DNA from: Caenorhabditis remanei
Lineage: Eukaryota > Nematoda > Chromadorea > Rhabditida > Rhabditidae
Direction: 5' to 3'
Length of the DNA stretch: 64,000 nt
Assembly (NCBI RefSeq): GCF_010183535.1
Contig: NC_071331.1
Span: forward strand, 12,710,001-12,774,000
In this document: positions 34,729 through 46,491 of the stretch, piece after piece
Numbering within the stretch: the first letter of the stretch is position 1
Layout of the letters: every line of letters starts with the position of its first letter
The notes under the pieces: generated by a model
Databases searched by the model: none
What the model saw: the letters and a program-made list of their open reading frames with translations, nothing else
Told to the model about the DNA's origin: nothing
Translations under genes and position numbers: made by a program

Positions 34729-36226
34729 ATGTCCGAAGTCACTGTCTCTTTCATTGTAATCAACACGATTGGAACAAGTGTTGGTACATTTGTCAACTTG
34801 TTTCTGTGCTACGTGGCAATATTTTATAGTCCTCCGATTATAAAAACCTACTCGATAATTCTCATCAATATAACTCTAGCAAATGCAGGAGCTTGTGTCA
34901 CTGGATTCTTGTTGCAAGAGAGAATAATTCAAGACAAAAAATCCTTATTTTATGTTTCTTATGGTCCTTGTTCGCTTTTGGGAGAACGATTCTGTTTCAA
35001 CGTGTAAGTTTTCATTATTGTTGTGAAGTAGTATAGCATACGAAGTTGTTTTCCGCGAGTTTATAAACTAGCTGAAACAGCAAACATTTTGATTTTATGC
35101 TTTTAGATTCGGTGCCTACCTACATTTCCATACTCATGCTCTATGGCTGGTTTTCCTTTCATTTGCTTATCGATACTACGTAATGATTCAGAAAGAACAG
35201 AGTCGGAGAGCCCTCCAATTCTCTGTTTTCATATTTTATCTTCCCTCTATGACCCAATTCTTAGCTATGATATTTCAAGAAATGGATTTGAATGAAGTCC
35301 GAGTGATTCTTCACTCAAAGTTTCCACATTATAATTTGACTGGTTTGACTATAACTGGAGCAGTTGATATTATAACATTTGCTCCACTGTATACTCTGAT
35401 TCATATGACGGTTATCAGTATTCCCATTGCAATTGGAATTCAAGTTCTAAGAAGAAAAATTATATCAGTTTTGATCTCAAAAGGCGTGGATTTGACGACT
35501 CGGTCAAGAAATTTGCATGCCCAGTTATTGAGGGTAAGCGTAAATAAATTACTGTTTCGGGACGGTCTTTTGAGGTTACTCCACTCGAAAGAGAACATTA
35601 CAACAGCTGTATTCCATCCCATGTCTCCTTCTTTTCAATTTCATATTCCCTTACAAAAAATGGCATATCTTTTCCAAAGTTCATATAAAAGCTCAACAGA
35701 CCAGAAGAGTTCATACAGAATGTACGTGGAAATGAAAAGAAAACAAACTAGAGTTCACATGATTTTTGGTTGCACATGTATAGTCATCGGAAGTGAGATA
35801 CAATGAACTTGCACGACAAAACAGAAACATTTTTTATTATAAGCATGATACTTGGTGCAGAAAAACTCCGCCGTAGTTGGAAAAATCTATGTGTTAAAAA
35901 TATATTTCTCCAAACAGATTCGGATGGAGCAAACTTGAGAAAATATGTAATAAACCAACTATTTTCAGACGCTAACATTCCAAGCCACCGTCCCTTTAAT
36001 CTACTTCCTCGACGTCTTCTTTTTCTTCTTAACTCGTTTTTGGAGTCATCCGATCCTTGAGTTTTCCATTATAATTCCCTCCTTAATCGTCCCTATTCTT
36101 ACCCCATTATCCTCACTTTTCTATGTCACTCCTTATCGGAACTTTGTGTTGAGATTGTTTTCTGCAAAATCTAAGTTTCAGACAGTGGGTTCACAAAGTA
36201 TTATTCAAGTCATTTCTCTTGATTAA
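34729..36226 (+). CDS. Serpentine receptor class d (srd) chemoreceptor, copy 1
   Basis: Exons 34729-35003, 35107-35533 and 35969-36226 close in phase and give about 319 residues, normal for the family. It starts at [12 protein letters not shown], leading straight into the first of seven membrane helices. Family-typical signs are [16 protein letters not shown] after the first helix, [16 protein letters not shown] before the third, [18 protein letters not shown] (equivalent of the DRY region), and a TPYR near the C-terminus. SRD proteins are nematode chemosensory GPCRs in sensory cilia. Intron 2 is 435 nt and contains only chance ORFs. The gene is followed 250 bp later by a paralogue in the same orientation. 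Confidence 0.9.
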
Positions 36227-36477
36227 TAAATAGTTTTCGTGTAGTTTAATCGCTTACAGCACACTTGAGATGGCTTCGAAACTTCTGGAAGTTTCTGTAA
36301 ACAAATATATTTTTCCAGAATCTAAAGTAAAAATTGTGTTCAGTGTAGTCTATAGCATTTGCTACACAATTTGATCCTGATTTTTTTGAATACCTCCTAA
36401 TACTAATCGCTACGTAGGCTAAACTCGAGCTCAAACCCCAGTATAAAATAACTTTGAAATGGATGAAAACATTGAAA

Positions 36478-37525
36478 ATGGTGGATATTACTTTGATATT
36501 TCTCATACTCAATTCTACAATAACTATCACTGGATGCCTTATTAATATTCTCTTACTCTATATTGTTTTATTTCACAGTCCGAAAGTGATCAAAACATTT
36601 TCTGTAGTTGTGATAAACCTTGCATTAACGAACATTGGTTCATGCTTCAGTGGATTTCTTATAGGCGAAAGAATCATTCCATCCGGCAAACATTTATTTT
36701 ATATCTCTTATGGATTATGTTCAAAGATAGGACCTCAGTTTTGTTTCGATGTGTAAGTCCATTTGATGCTGGCCCCCGTTTTCATGTATTCTTTTTTCCA
36801 GATTCGGTTGTCTTCTTCACTGTCACACCCATGCTCTTTGGCTTGTATTCCTCAGTTTTGCCTACCGTTACTATGTGATGATAAAAAGAGAACCAAGTCG
36901 ATTAGCTCTTCAATTAAGTATTCTCATTATCTACATCCCATCACTAATTCAACTCTTGGCAATGTTTTCACAGGAAATGGATATTGAGGAAATTCGAAAT
37001 TTGCTTCATGAAGCGTACCCAGAATACAATTTGACTGGATTGACAGTCACTGGAGCAGTAGACAGCTTTCAGTTTGCTCCGCTGTATACATTGATTCACA
37101 TGACTGTTATCAGCACTCCAATCTCAATAGGAATTCATATTCTCAAGAACAAAATTGTTGGATTGTTGCAATCCAGAGGTGTTGATTTGTCCTCAAAGAC
37201 CAGGAATCTGCATGCTCAGCTGTTAAGAGTAAGATCATACAATTTTCGTCACTGAGAAATATATTTCCAGACCCTCAGATTCCAAGCTACAGTACCCCTC
37301 ATCTACATCTTCGGAGTCTTCTGTTTCTTCTCTTCTCATTTCTGGAGTCATCCCATTATCGAGTTCTTTACTGTCATTCCTCCATTACTTGTTCCTATCT
37401 TGACACCATTCTCTTGTATTCTTTATGTTACTCCTTATCGTCATTATGTTTTTCGTTTCATTTCACAGAAAGTACATCCTAAAAACTCAGTTCAAACGAC
37501 GATGTCGATGGTTTGCGTTGATTGA
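36478..37525 (+). CDS. Serpentine receptor class d (srd) chemoreceptor, copy 2
   Basis: Exons 36478-36752, 36802-37228 and 37271-37525 give about 318 residues. The first two exons have exactly the lengths of the upstream paralogue (275 and 427 nt) and the last is 3 nt shorter, which confirms both models and a tandem duplication. The start at 36478 (MVDITLIFLILN) aligns with the paralogue's start; an in-frame ATG at 36463 would add five residues. It has seven hydrophobic segments, LFYISYGLCSKIGPQFCFDV before helix 3, [18 protein letters not shown], and YNLTGLTVTGAVD in the second outer loop, shared nearly unchanged with copy 1. All introns are 42-49 nt, unlike the long second intron of copy 1. 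Confidence 0.9.
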
Positions 37526-39319
37526 AAGCCGAACGCGGTATTATTGTTGTTTTGAATAAAAAGAACAATTGAAGTTGACAGGTGACGGTGTTATAATTAG
37601 TATTATTTTTTAGGAAATCAGTTGTCAAAAAACGAAATGGGGTCTGAGCTAGGAATACGATTTTTCTGACAGAGCTTAAGTTCGGGGATGAGTTGAAAAA
37701 CGTTTCTGTGTTTGCAGCCAAGAGAGTGATCGGCTGGTTTCTTTGTGAGATTCGACAATTTGCTGTTTCACATTTTTGATTTCAAAGAATCACAACTGAT
37801 CAATAGTGATCTACCCTTTTTACAATCAAAACGTGGTTTTTGTGACTGTATTCTGTATGAACACATCTGAGGTTCTCATCCCAAAGATCAGAAGAGCTCT
37901 TCATCATTTTTCGCATCAAGAAACTATGAAAAAAACAAGATTTTTCTTTCTTTCAATTTCTTTTCTCCATTCAATTGAGAAGTGCACCCCTCCTGACACA
38001 ATAGAAGAACGAGTGAGAAAAAATTGGAACGAGGAGCAAATACACAGAAAAAAAGAGAAAAAAAAACGTAAAGAATTCAGAAGCAGCGGAACTCTCCTTC
38101 TTCTTCGTTTTCTTCTCCTTCTGGAGCACTTATTCAAACAAAAAAGTTGTCAACCAGTGCCTAAAAAACTCCAACCCAAACCTCTTCAAAATTCAAATTT
38201 CTCTCTAGGCACCGCCCGTTTTCACATCGTCGCACATCCTTTTCTTTTTTGCTCTTTTAGCCCGTTTTCGGATGGAAAAGAAGAAAGTTTTCTCTCTTTT
38301 CTTTTACCTATTGACACGCAAAGAATTCTTTTGGAAAGAAGAAAAAAGAGGCGCTTCTGACATGAAATTCCATGTTATTTTCATCCATCATTTCATCATT
38401 CAAACTAGCGTTTTTTTCAGCCACCACTACTTTTCTTTTCTAGAATACGGATATATTTTTTGACAAAAACTTGTCAAGGATCTTCAGTTTTGTTCGAATC
38501 GTACAATAATCCAAGTTTCAGACAAAATATCAGAACGTTTTATTTGGTGTTAGAGATTATTACTGAAGCGAGCCAGATAATTTTCGGTCGGCCCGACCAT
38601 AGCCCTAAAACAAGTATGAAGACGACTCACTGTATTTTGAATTCTAGAAATTGAATTTCGAGATGAAACCAGACGCCGACAATTAATAGAAACATCTTTT
38701 TTCGGTTTCGAATTTTACTGATTTTTACCATCCTAGCGATATTTTAGCTTTTGAACATCTCTTGCACTCAATCAAAACTATTATCCTGATTCAGGGTCAT
38801 CCAATTAACGATATTTTGACACCACTAGTTAGCACGTTTTTCTTCTCAATTCAGCTCAATCAGAGTACATGACAGGGTAGTTTCAGCACTTCTTGAAATC
38901 CTAAATCCTCTCCAAAAAGAGTTCCGAGTAGCTTATGTGTTCACATCCAAAAAGTACAAGTTGAAAGTTGAAAGATGTCTTCTCTCTCCATTCTGGTGAT
39001 CTACTTCTTCCTTTTCTTCTTCCATTCATGCTCATTCAACTGCCGCAAATGGGATTGACGGGAGCACGGATTGTTCATCCCGTCCCCTTATTCTTCTTCT
39101 TCCCGGGCGACATTTCGTCTGCTTATGAAAAGGAAAGGTGTCACTTGTTGGGAGGGTAAGAGAATCCTCTTTTAGTATGTACTTGAGATGATGCTCAAGT
39201 ACAGCATAGTCCTCTTCGAACTTCTAAGTCTCTAGAGTACTTTTGTCTAGGTCGAAAAAAAGTCAGCTGATTTTTGAAACTTTTCTCTCTACTTTTCTCT
39301 GTCTAAGCCTCAACATATA
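37526..39319. other. Intergenic region
   Basis: About 1.8 kb with no gene I can support. A 184-codon plus-strand ORF at 37806-38360 is Lys/Phe/Leu-rich over low-complexity purine and pyrimidine runs and does not look conserved or coding. Confidence 0.5.
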
Positions 39320-40467
39320 CAGTAACGAGCATAAGTGAGTACCCCTAGGTACTTTTATGTGTAACTCAGCTGAATCACGTCCGTTTTGCCTAAACTTTTT
39401 TTTGAAAGGAAGCCAAAATATTCAGCAATAAGGAAATATGTTTTTTGAAAAACTTCCATTACTGATTTTTTCGATAATCGATTTTTTCTGATCTTGATTT
39501 GAAAATCCGAAAAAAAACTTTTTATTTTTCTCTTGGAGTTATTGAGTTTTTTGTTTCGAAATTTTGGAAAATGATCAGATAAACAAAAAATTATGTTGAA
39601 TTGGCTTCTCAACTCCTGAGCATCCTGCTAGAGCTCCAGAAGTCAAAAGTAGTGTCCTCGGAAAAATCTTCATAACTCATCAAAAAAGGTTTCAAATTAG
39701 CCGAAACATGCACCAAAAGACGTGTCTTGTGTTTTTCTACAAACCAACATCAAAAAATTACAGATTTAGAAAAAAAAAATTTTCTAATTTTTTTCACTAA
39801 CAATTTTTTAAATTCCTATTTTTTCTCAATTTCTGGTATTTTCTGACCACAACACGGACAAGGAACACATAAATGTGTTTTATTATGTGTGATAAAGCAT
39901 CTTGCATGCAGTTTTTGAAAGTTATGTTTGTTTTTCATCTAGAAAATACCAGAAATTGAGAAAAAATAGGAATTTAAAAAATTTTTAGTGAAAAAAAAAT
40001 TAGCAAAATTATTTTTTCTTAAGCTGTAATTTTTAATGTTGGTTTGTAGAAAAACACAAGACACGTTTTTTGGTGCATGTTTCGGCTAATTTGAAACCTT
40101 TTTTGATGAGTTATGAAGATTTTTTCAAATGCACTACTTTTGACTTCTGGAGCACTAGCACGATGCTCAGGAGTTGAGAAGCCAATTCAACATAATTTTT
40201 TGTTTATCTGATCATTTTCCATCATCTTGACATCAAAAACGCAATAACTCCAAGAGAAAAATAAAAAGTTTTTTTTCGGATTTTCAAATCAAGATCAGGA
40301 AAAATCGATTATCGAAAAAATCAGTAATGGAAGTTTTTCAAAAAACATATATTCGTATTGCTGAATATTTTGGTTTCCTTTCAAAAAAAAAGTTTAGGCA
40401 AAACGGACATGATTCAGCTGAGTTACACATAAAAGTACCTAGGGGTACTCACTTCTGCTCGCTACTG
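39320..40467. mobile_element. 1.15-kb fold-back element (Tc1/mariner-like ends, TA target)
   Basis: Arms 39320-39844 and 39951-40467 are inverted copies over about 520 bp with small differences, separated by a 106-bp spacer. Each end begins CAGTARCGAGCAKAAGTGAG and is flanked by TA (39318-39319 and 40468-40469), the Tc1/mariner target. It has no transposase ORF. The ORFs in each arm are mirror images of one another. Transcripts across it would form long dsRNA. Confidence 0.85.
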
Positions 40468-43400
40468 TACCTTCCCTTCAAAAAAGTTCCGCTCCAAATA
40501 TTTTCCCAATTTCCAAACTCCGCCTATTTTCAATTGTTTTGATAGTGCCACGCGAAACCCGGGAGATGTTGGCTGCTCGTTTTCTTTAAAATCCCTCTTT
40601 TCCACCGAATCGTTACATGTCATGCCGCTAAATCGTAACAATGATACGGGTAGCTTACGGTTGATTTGAGTGACCTAAACTATCATTGATATGATTGCGA
40701 ATTTTGGAACAAGGTTCATACAGCCCTGGATAAATCCAGAGGTTCCCTGCGCCCCTGCTGAGACGAGAGCCGAGGCGAACAAATGAATTATCCTATCCAG
40801 AGGCTTCCATGACTCTCTGAAAGATACAAGATCCAATTGTTCTTTCTAAAAATAGTGTCACTTCTCACCCTAAAAAAAGCGAAAAACATTCTCAATTGTT
40901 CTCCTTCCTATCCCTTTCCTCTTCTTCTTCCTCTAGTTGTATGCGGCGTGAAATTGAGCGTACTCGTCGCTTCTCGAGGCTACCACAACTCAATGGATTC
41001 TCGCCTTTTTTATACTCAATCTCTGATGGAAAAATCTGATTTGTGATGAGATATGAGTTAGAACATTCAGGCTGTTCAGGAGTATCTTCTTCTTCGAAAA
41101 TCTATCAAGGGATCTTGAACAAATTAGTTTTTTTCTTTTTTTCAAGCTTTGTCGTTTTCTCCTGTTTTTGTACTCGTTCTTCTTCTTCTATCCCCAACTC
41201 ATCAATCTTCTCCCATTGCCCTTTTTCTTCTTCGTTTCTCTTTCCACCCCACAAATTTCTCTTAAACAATTCTTTCCATTTTCTTCGTTGTTTCTGCCGT
41301 TCCCCGTGTCCCATCGGGATTTCGAGATTCCTCTCTTTTCCACGCGGATTCACATGATTGATGCGATAAATGTGGTGCGATTTGACGTGGCATCTCCCCC
41401 TTTTTCTCTCTTGTCCATGAGCAGTCTGTCAGAAGGACGACAACTAGAAACGGACTCATCATGATGATGAATATCATTTGAGTGTCGGCAAACCGCCCAT
41501 CATATCCCCATATCTGTTTCCGTTTCTACTTTTTACATCCGTTTTTGACGAGAATGATAGGTGGTCCAGATCGAAAGTATGGATTCCATTTTGACAAATT
41601 TTACAGTTTCAGTCACATTTCAAAGGTGAGAATACTTCTACACTATTAATACTATGGTGCTATTTATAGTGAAATTTTTAAAATTACGAATGGCTCGAAC
41701 GTTTGTTTTTCAAAAGTTTCAAAATTCTGAATACGTTAAGCGGAACTGCTCAAATAATAGTAGTCTGTAACTCGAAAATTTGTTTTTAAGTGACCAACTT
41801 TTCCATTTAGCTTTCTACTCTCGAATATCGGCTCTGTTTGAGAAATTTGGTTATGTTTCCCCTTCTATTCTCTAAAAAAATTTTCTAAATTTTTTTTGCA
41901 AAATGAAATTGAAAACTAAAAGAATCTTATCTTTCCTGTGTTTTCTTACGTCCATAACTTTGCCGATTTTGATTTTATTTTTCAACCACACAAATAGATA
42001 CACATGTACATATGTGAAATATATATCTCAACAAGTCAAGAAATAGTAAATTGGATAAAATGACAACTTCATTCCGTCATAAAGCAAAACTAGTATTTCC
42101 AAGTTATCCTTTTTAAACATGTAAAGTATCTTTCATCTCAGTTTTCTTTATATTTGTTTTTTGGATACTGAACAATTATACCTAGATACAAAATTACAGT
42201 ACAGCGTTGAGAAAGACAAAACTTGCCTTATTCATTATCCGAAACATGTCATCTTAAAACATTACCGGAAGTTCGTCATGGCCAGATCATCACTATTTTT
42301 ACAGTTCCATCAATATTTTGAAGCAAGATCCGTCACAACAGTAGTGGTTCTGACACATCCGTAGAGGACGCATTTTACAAATTAGTTGACAAGATAATAT
42401 CCAGTTGTTTTTGTTTTCTTTAGAAAACATCAACTTCCTCCGAAAAAAGTCTCCAAATGCATCTCCCAACGGTCCAATTTCCAAATGTTGCGGTTCGAAG
42501 AATTGAGTCAAAAAGGCAAAAGACACCAGTTCATCATAACCCATTTCTCTCTTTTTTGGAGACTTTTTTCTCTGGAATAACTCAGAAAAAAAGTATCGCA
42601 GAGAAAGCATAAACTAACGAAGTTATGACAAATCTAGTCGAGTTTTTATCTTTTTTCTTTCCGAAACTCGTCGAAGAAAAACAAAAACAAGATGTGTTCG
42701 CGGGAAAGACGACCTGCTCACCGATTTCTTCCCCTTACTTTTTGCTTCTGTTCCCCTCGAGACCCATCCATCTTTTTTTGTTTCTCACCCACTCTTTCTA
42801 GTCTTCCGGACACTTTCCTACTATGTATTCTCCTACTTTTACACTAAAAAAAAGTGTCGCCTTTCCATCCTTTTTCTTCCAGCCTTATTTCCATTATTCA
42901 AAATATTTCTTCCAAAAGAAAACTCACCTTTCAAGCAAAAGAAGAGAGAAGAAGATGAATGAGTGTTCTTTTTTCCCCGTCTTCTTCCTATTTTTGGCGG
43001 TCAAATGACACTAATCCTTCTTCTTCTTCTTCTTCTTCTTTCTCATTCTTCACGAGCTCTGTCATTTCCTATCCTGTGAGCTTTTGAATTGGATAGATCA
43101 CTTTCCAAAAAAGTACGCCTCTTTTTGGAAATAATGAGGTCGTGGTTTGAAAAATGATCGTCATTACGGGAGACGCTTCTATTTTGATTGGATTCTGACT
43201 ACGGTAGTTTCTCTGATTGGTTTATCTTTTTGGAATATGGAGGGGATGGTTTCAAAATATTCTAACTCTGCCTATGGGTGGTGAAAATTTTCTAAAACTA
43301 ATCCGCGGCCAACTCCATTTCATAAAAGTTTTGATAATTGCTTGTTATTGCTTCCAATTTTATCCTTTCTCGAACTATTTTTCTGTTTCAAGAACAGTAT

Positions 43401-44031
43401 TAATATCAAATTCGTAATCAAGGTTGTTTTTCCGCAAATTAAGGAAGCATATTCTAGGCATTTTCAGATAGAACTCGTATCAGTGAGCCCGATAGATTTG
43501 AACTCGATCACTCCCAGCTTACAAAAAAGGCTGTTTCAGGATTCACATGAATGTTACATTTCTTGTGTTTATCTGATAATTTGCCCCCATTTCGTTAATG
43601 AATACTATCACCTATTACGGTTGATATCAACTGAAGAAAACTCAAAACTCTTGGTTTTAAACTTATTGTCTCCAGAATTCAACTCATTCTTCCCTCTTCA
43701 AATAAACGTCATACTTCTCTCCAACTGCTTTCATCTTCCACCCCATCACCCTCAAAAAACGCCCATAAATCGTTTTTGGTGTCACATTCCTGCTGAACCT
43801 TTTTCTCCTTTCATAATCCCCCTTCTCCCCGATTTTTCTGTTTTCAAGCCGTCTTCTTTTCCCTTTTTAAACTTTTGTTTGTTGTTGAAAGATGATTGAA
43901 ACGTCTGGATTACCTTCCTCTTCTTTCTGCTTTTCCTTCTTTTCTTCCCACCAAAAAGTTAGTTTTTCTCCAGAAATCTTCAAGAATTGTTTCCCAATGA
44001 GCTCATCTCTCAACCCAAATCCACCGTAATC
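40468..44031. other. Intergenic region, about 3.5 kb
   Basis: No supported gene. It contains pyrimidine-rich tracts, a (CTT)n microsatellite at about 43018-43041, and chance ORFs at 42299-42610 (minus) and 43342-43899 (plus). The last few hundred bases likely hold the promoter of the secreted-protein gene. Confidence 0.5.
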
Positions 44032-46119
44032 ATGTGGAGACTAAAGGTATTTATATTCCTTTTTCTACTGAAATTCGGTGATGCGAACGGAAATTGTGAT
44101 GCGAGGAACTATCGATCAGTGGAGAATGCACCAGAAGATGCTCTCATTTATGGGATAACACAGGTGAGAGAATGATTTAAAACTTGTTTTTCTAAAAAAA
44201 AAACGAACAACTCGCAACTATGACTGTGACTGCCCTGATGACCCAAATCAGAAGAAAAAAAACTATCATGAATACGAAAAATCCAGAGCTCTCAAGCTGT
44301 TTCTGAAACCGAAGATTTTGATATTTATAATATTCCAGGACTGTCAAATGTTCTTCATCCGTCCATCTCAACTTCATCTTCTCTCCACTATTCGAGTTGA
44401 TAAAAGACATTCGTTCTGTTATGTAAATTTGGTACAATTACATGTCAAAGTGAGTTTAAAGAGAGAACAATTTCTTCTCTGAATTCCAAAATTCTTGGAA
44501 ACTTTTTCAAAAATTGTTTGCAGTCGCACGACACATTGCTCCTTACATTCAAGCAAGCAACCAATCGAATATGTACACTGGAAGTACACATTCCTGCATT
44601 AAATATGCTGTTTGGAGATCACTTATTCCGGTACAAAAACTTCTGAATTCCCAGATAAAATCTCCATTTCCAGATACTCTCTTCTGAATTCTCTTCCCTA
44701 TGCATCTTGCTCTTACTCCAAGGATCAAACATTCCAACTCGAGCCAGATCTCTCATTTATGGACCCGGTTTACAGTGATGTCATATATTTCATTGATGCA
44801 CTTTCATCCGGAAAACAATGGAAAGTTCATCAGTTCCTTTTGAAAGACACTGGAAATATGAACATGATGAACAATTTAACTGTTACACTTCAAACAAGTG
44901 AGCTCCGCTCAGAAATTGTAGAATGTTATTCACTTTTTGAATTCAGGAGACTCATCAGCCAATGAATTCGTCGTATCACTCGATAACCAACGGGATAAAT
45001 TGTACAGAAGGAATCGATTTGATAATTTGATTTTTCAACAGTGTGCTTTTGAAATGATGTTCAGGTAAACGTGAGAAATCTCTAATTCTAGACTGAAATG
45101 ACTCATTTCAGACCAAAAGAATCAGAGGTGAACAGTTTTGAGACGCCAGCACGGGGATATGGAGCAGTTTTAAATGGACAATCGGTGGACGGAGACGTGA
45201 TGATTTATGTTGAAACTGACAGAACCGTGAGTATCGTTTGAAATCTGTGTGGTTAGTCATCAAGATGAAACATTGCATTGAAATTTGCAGACGGATCCCC
45301 CAACGACTCGTCTCAATATGCTTTCAACCTCTCATCCAGAGCATGTTTCATGTGTTTCTGCTACTTCATTCTCGTTCGATGTCGGAATTATTCGTGAATC
45401 TACTGTAGAGAAATTGAAAAACGATCCAAGACCTCCATTCGGTAAGTTTTCAGACTATGAATCAAAGAACGGTTTTGTACATGGTTCCGATGAAACTGAA
45501 ATTTTGGTTTTCAGGTACAAAAGTCTCGCCTCGACCCAGCTCCAAATCCTCCAAACTCAATGAACAAGTGAATCAAAAACTCAAAAATTCCACGCCTGCT
45601 TCATCTGGAAAACCAACGATTATCCCCACTCAATCATCTGAATCTTCTGTGTCGTCATCTGCCGCCACGTCACAGAAACCGAAAGGAGCATATTCTCCAT
45701 CGAAATCCTTCTTCAGTTATGAATTTGGAGGAGCTGGAACAACGACCACGACGACATCAGTCGCAGAAGAGAAAGAGCTGATTTCGAATGAGATTCCATT
45801 TCCAGAAATGTCAGAAGAAGAAGAGAGAAAACAAGAAGAAGAGTTGAATGAAATTATAAAAGAATTGAAATCAGATGAAGAGGAAAATGAAGAAAAAGGA
45901 GAAGAAAAGAGTGAAGTGAATCAAGAGAAAGAAGTTGGAGAACTGAAAACAAGAGAAGTCAACAGGACTTCTGAAAATGGAGATAAAACAGCTGAATCCA
46001 CATCTTCGAATGCGACGTCTTCTGATGCAGAAGCGGTGAAATCCAGTAGAATATCGATGAATTTAAATACAATTGTAATATTACTTTCTGCCATTTCATT
46101 CTGCAAATATTTCATTTAG
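44032..46119 (+). CDS. Secreted, probably GPI-anchored protein of unknown family
   Basis: Eight exons close in phase: 44032-44163, 44339-44449, 44524-44630, 44674-44897, 44947-45064, 45112-45226, 45291-45441 and 45515-46119. They give about 520 residues. It begins with a signal peptide (MWRLKVFIFLFLLKFGDANG). Residues about 22-340 form a Cys-containing ectodomain with beta-rich composition and no motif I recognise. From about 345 on it turns into a Ser/Thr/Pro and then Glu/Lys-rich stalk (SEEEERKQEEELNE). It ends in a hydrophobic tail (NTIVILLSAISFCKYFI) preceded by small residues (SSNATSS), the pattern of a GPI-attachment signal. A surface or cuticle-facing role is inferred. The name is unknown; an in-frame upstream ATG-less extension was rejected in favour of the signal peptide start. 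Confidence 0.75.
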
Positions 46120-46491
46120 AACTAGTTATGTAAACCTGGTGCTTTCTGTCGATATTGACTAAAATAAAAAAACTAAAAATCAAACAATCCAAAGAAAGCT
46201 GAGCACACTAATAAAACTGCTTCGAACTTCAACCAAATTCAAAAACATTGTTTCAAAAAAACCAATTTTATTTAAAATTTAAAAAAAGACAAAAAGCATA
46301 CAATATTATGATAAAGCATTCAGAATGTAGTGGAGGTGATTTGAAATCTACTTGGGAATCAGGAATATTGAAGAGGGAGTTGGGAGGGAGATAAGTGAAG
46401 GTAGATGGGAGCAGGACAAGTGTAGCCAAAAACTGAACTGATAATAAACGAGTCGGAAGAAAAATAAATTGATCGCTGAATGATATTTGGC

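Noticed and set aside
35803..36060. ORFs inside and across intron 2 of the first srd gene
   Set aside because: They overlap the third srd exon in a wrong frame; the paralogue confirms the real frame.
37806..38360. 184-codon plus-strand ORF
   Set aside because: Built on purine/pyrimidine low-complexity runs (KKEKKKRKEF, LLLLRFLLLLEH); composition is not that of neighbouring genes and the minus strand is open too.
39355..40542. Mirror ORFs in the two arms of the fold-back element
   Set aside because: They are reverse copies of the same repeat arm and show no transposase motif.
42299..42610. Minus-strand ORF ending in a Cys-rich stretch (CQNHYCCDGSCF)
   Set aside because: Cysteines suggested a small secreted protein, but there is no signal peptide or neighbouring exon in phase.
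43018..43041. CRISPR-like or array-like repeats
   Set aside because: A simple (CTT)n microsatellite; no spacer-repeat arrays are present in this eukaryotic window.
43342..43899. 185-codon plus-strand ORF upstream of the GPI-type gene
   Set aside because: Hydrophobic, Pro/Phe-rich without recognisable structure; contains no splice pattern linking it to the gene at 44032.
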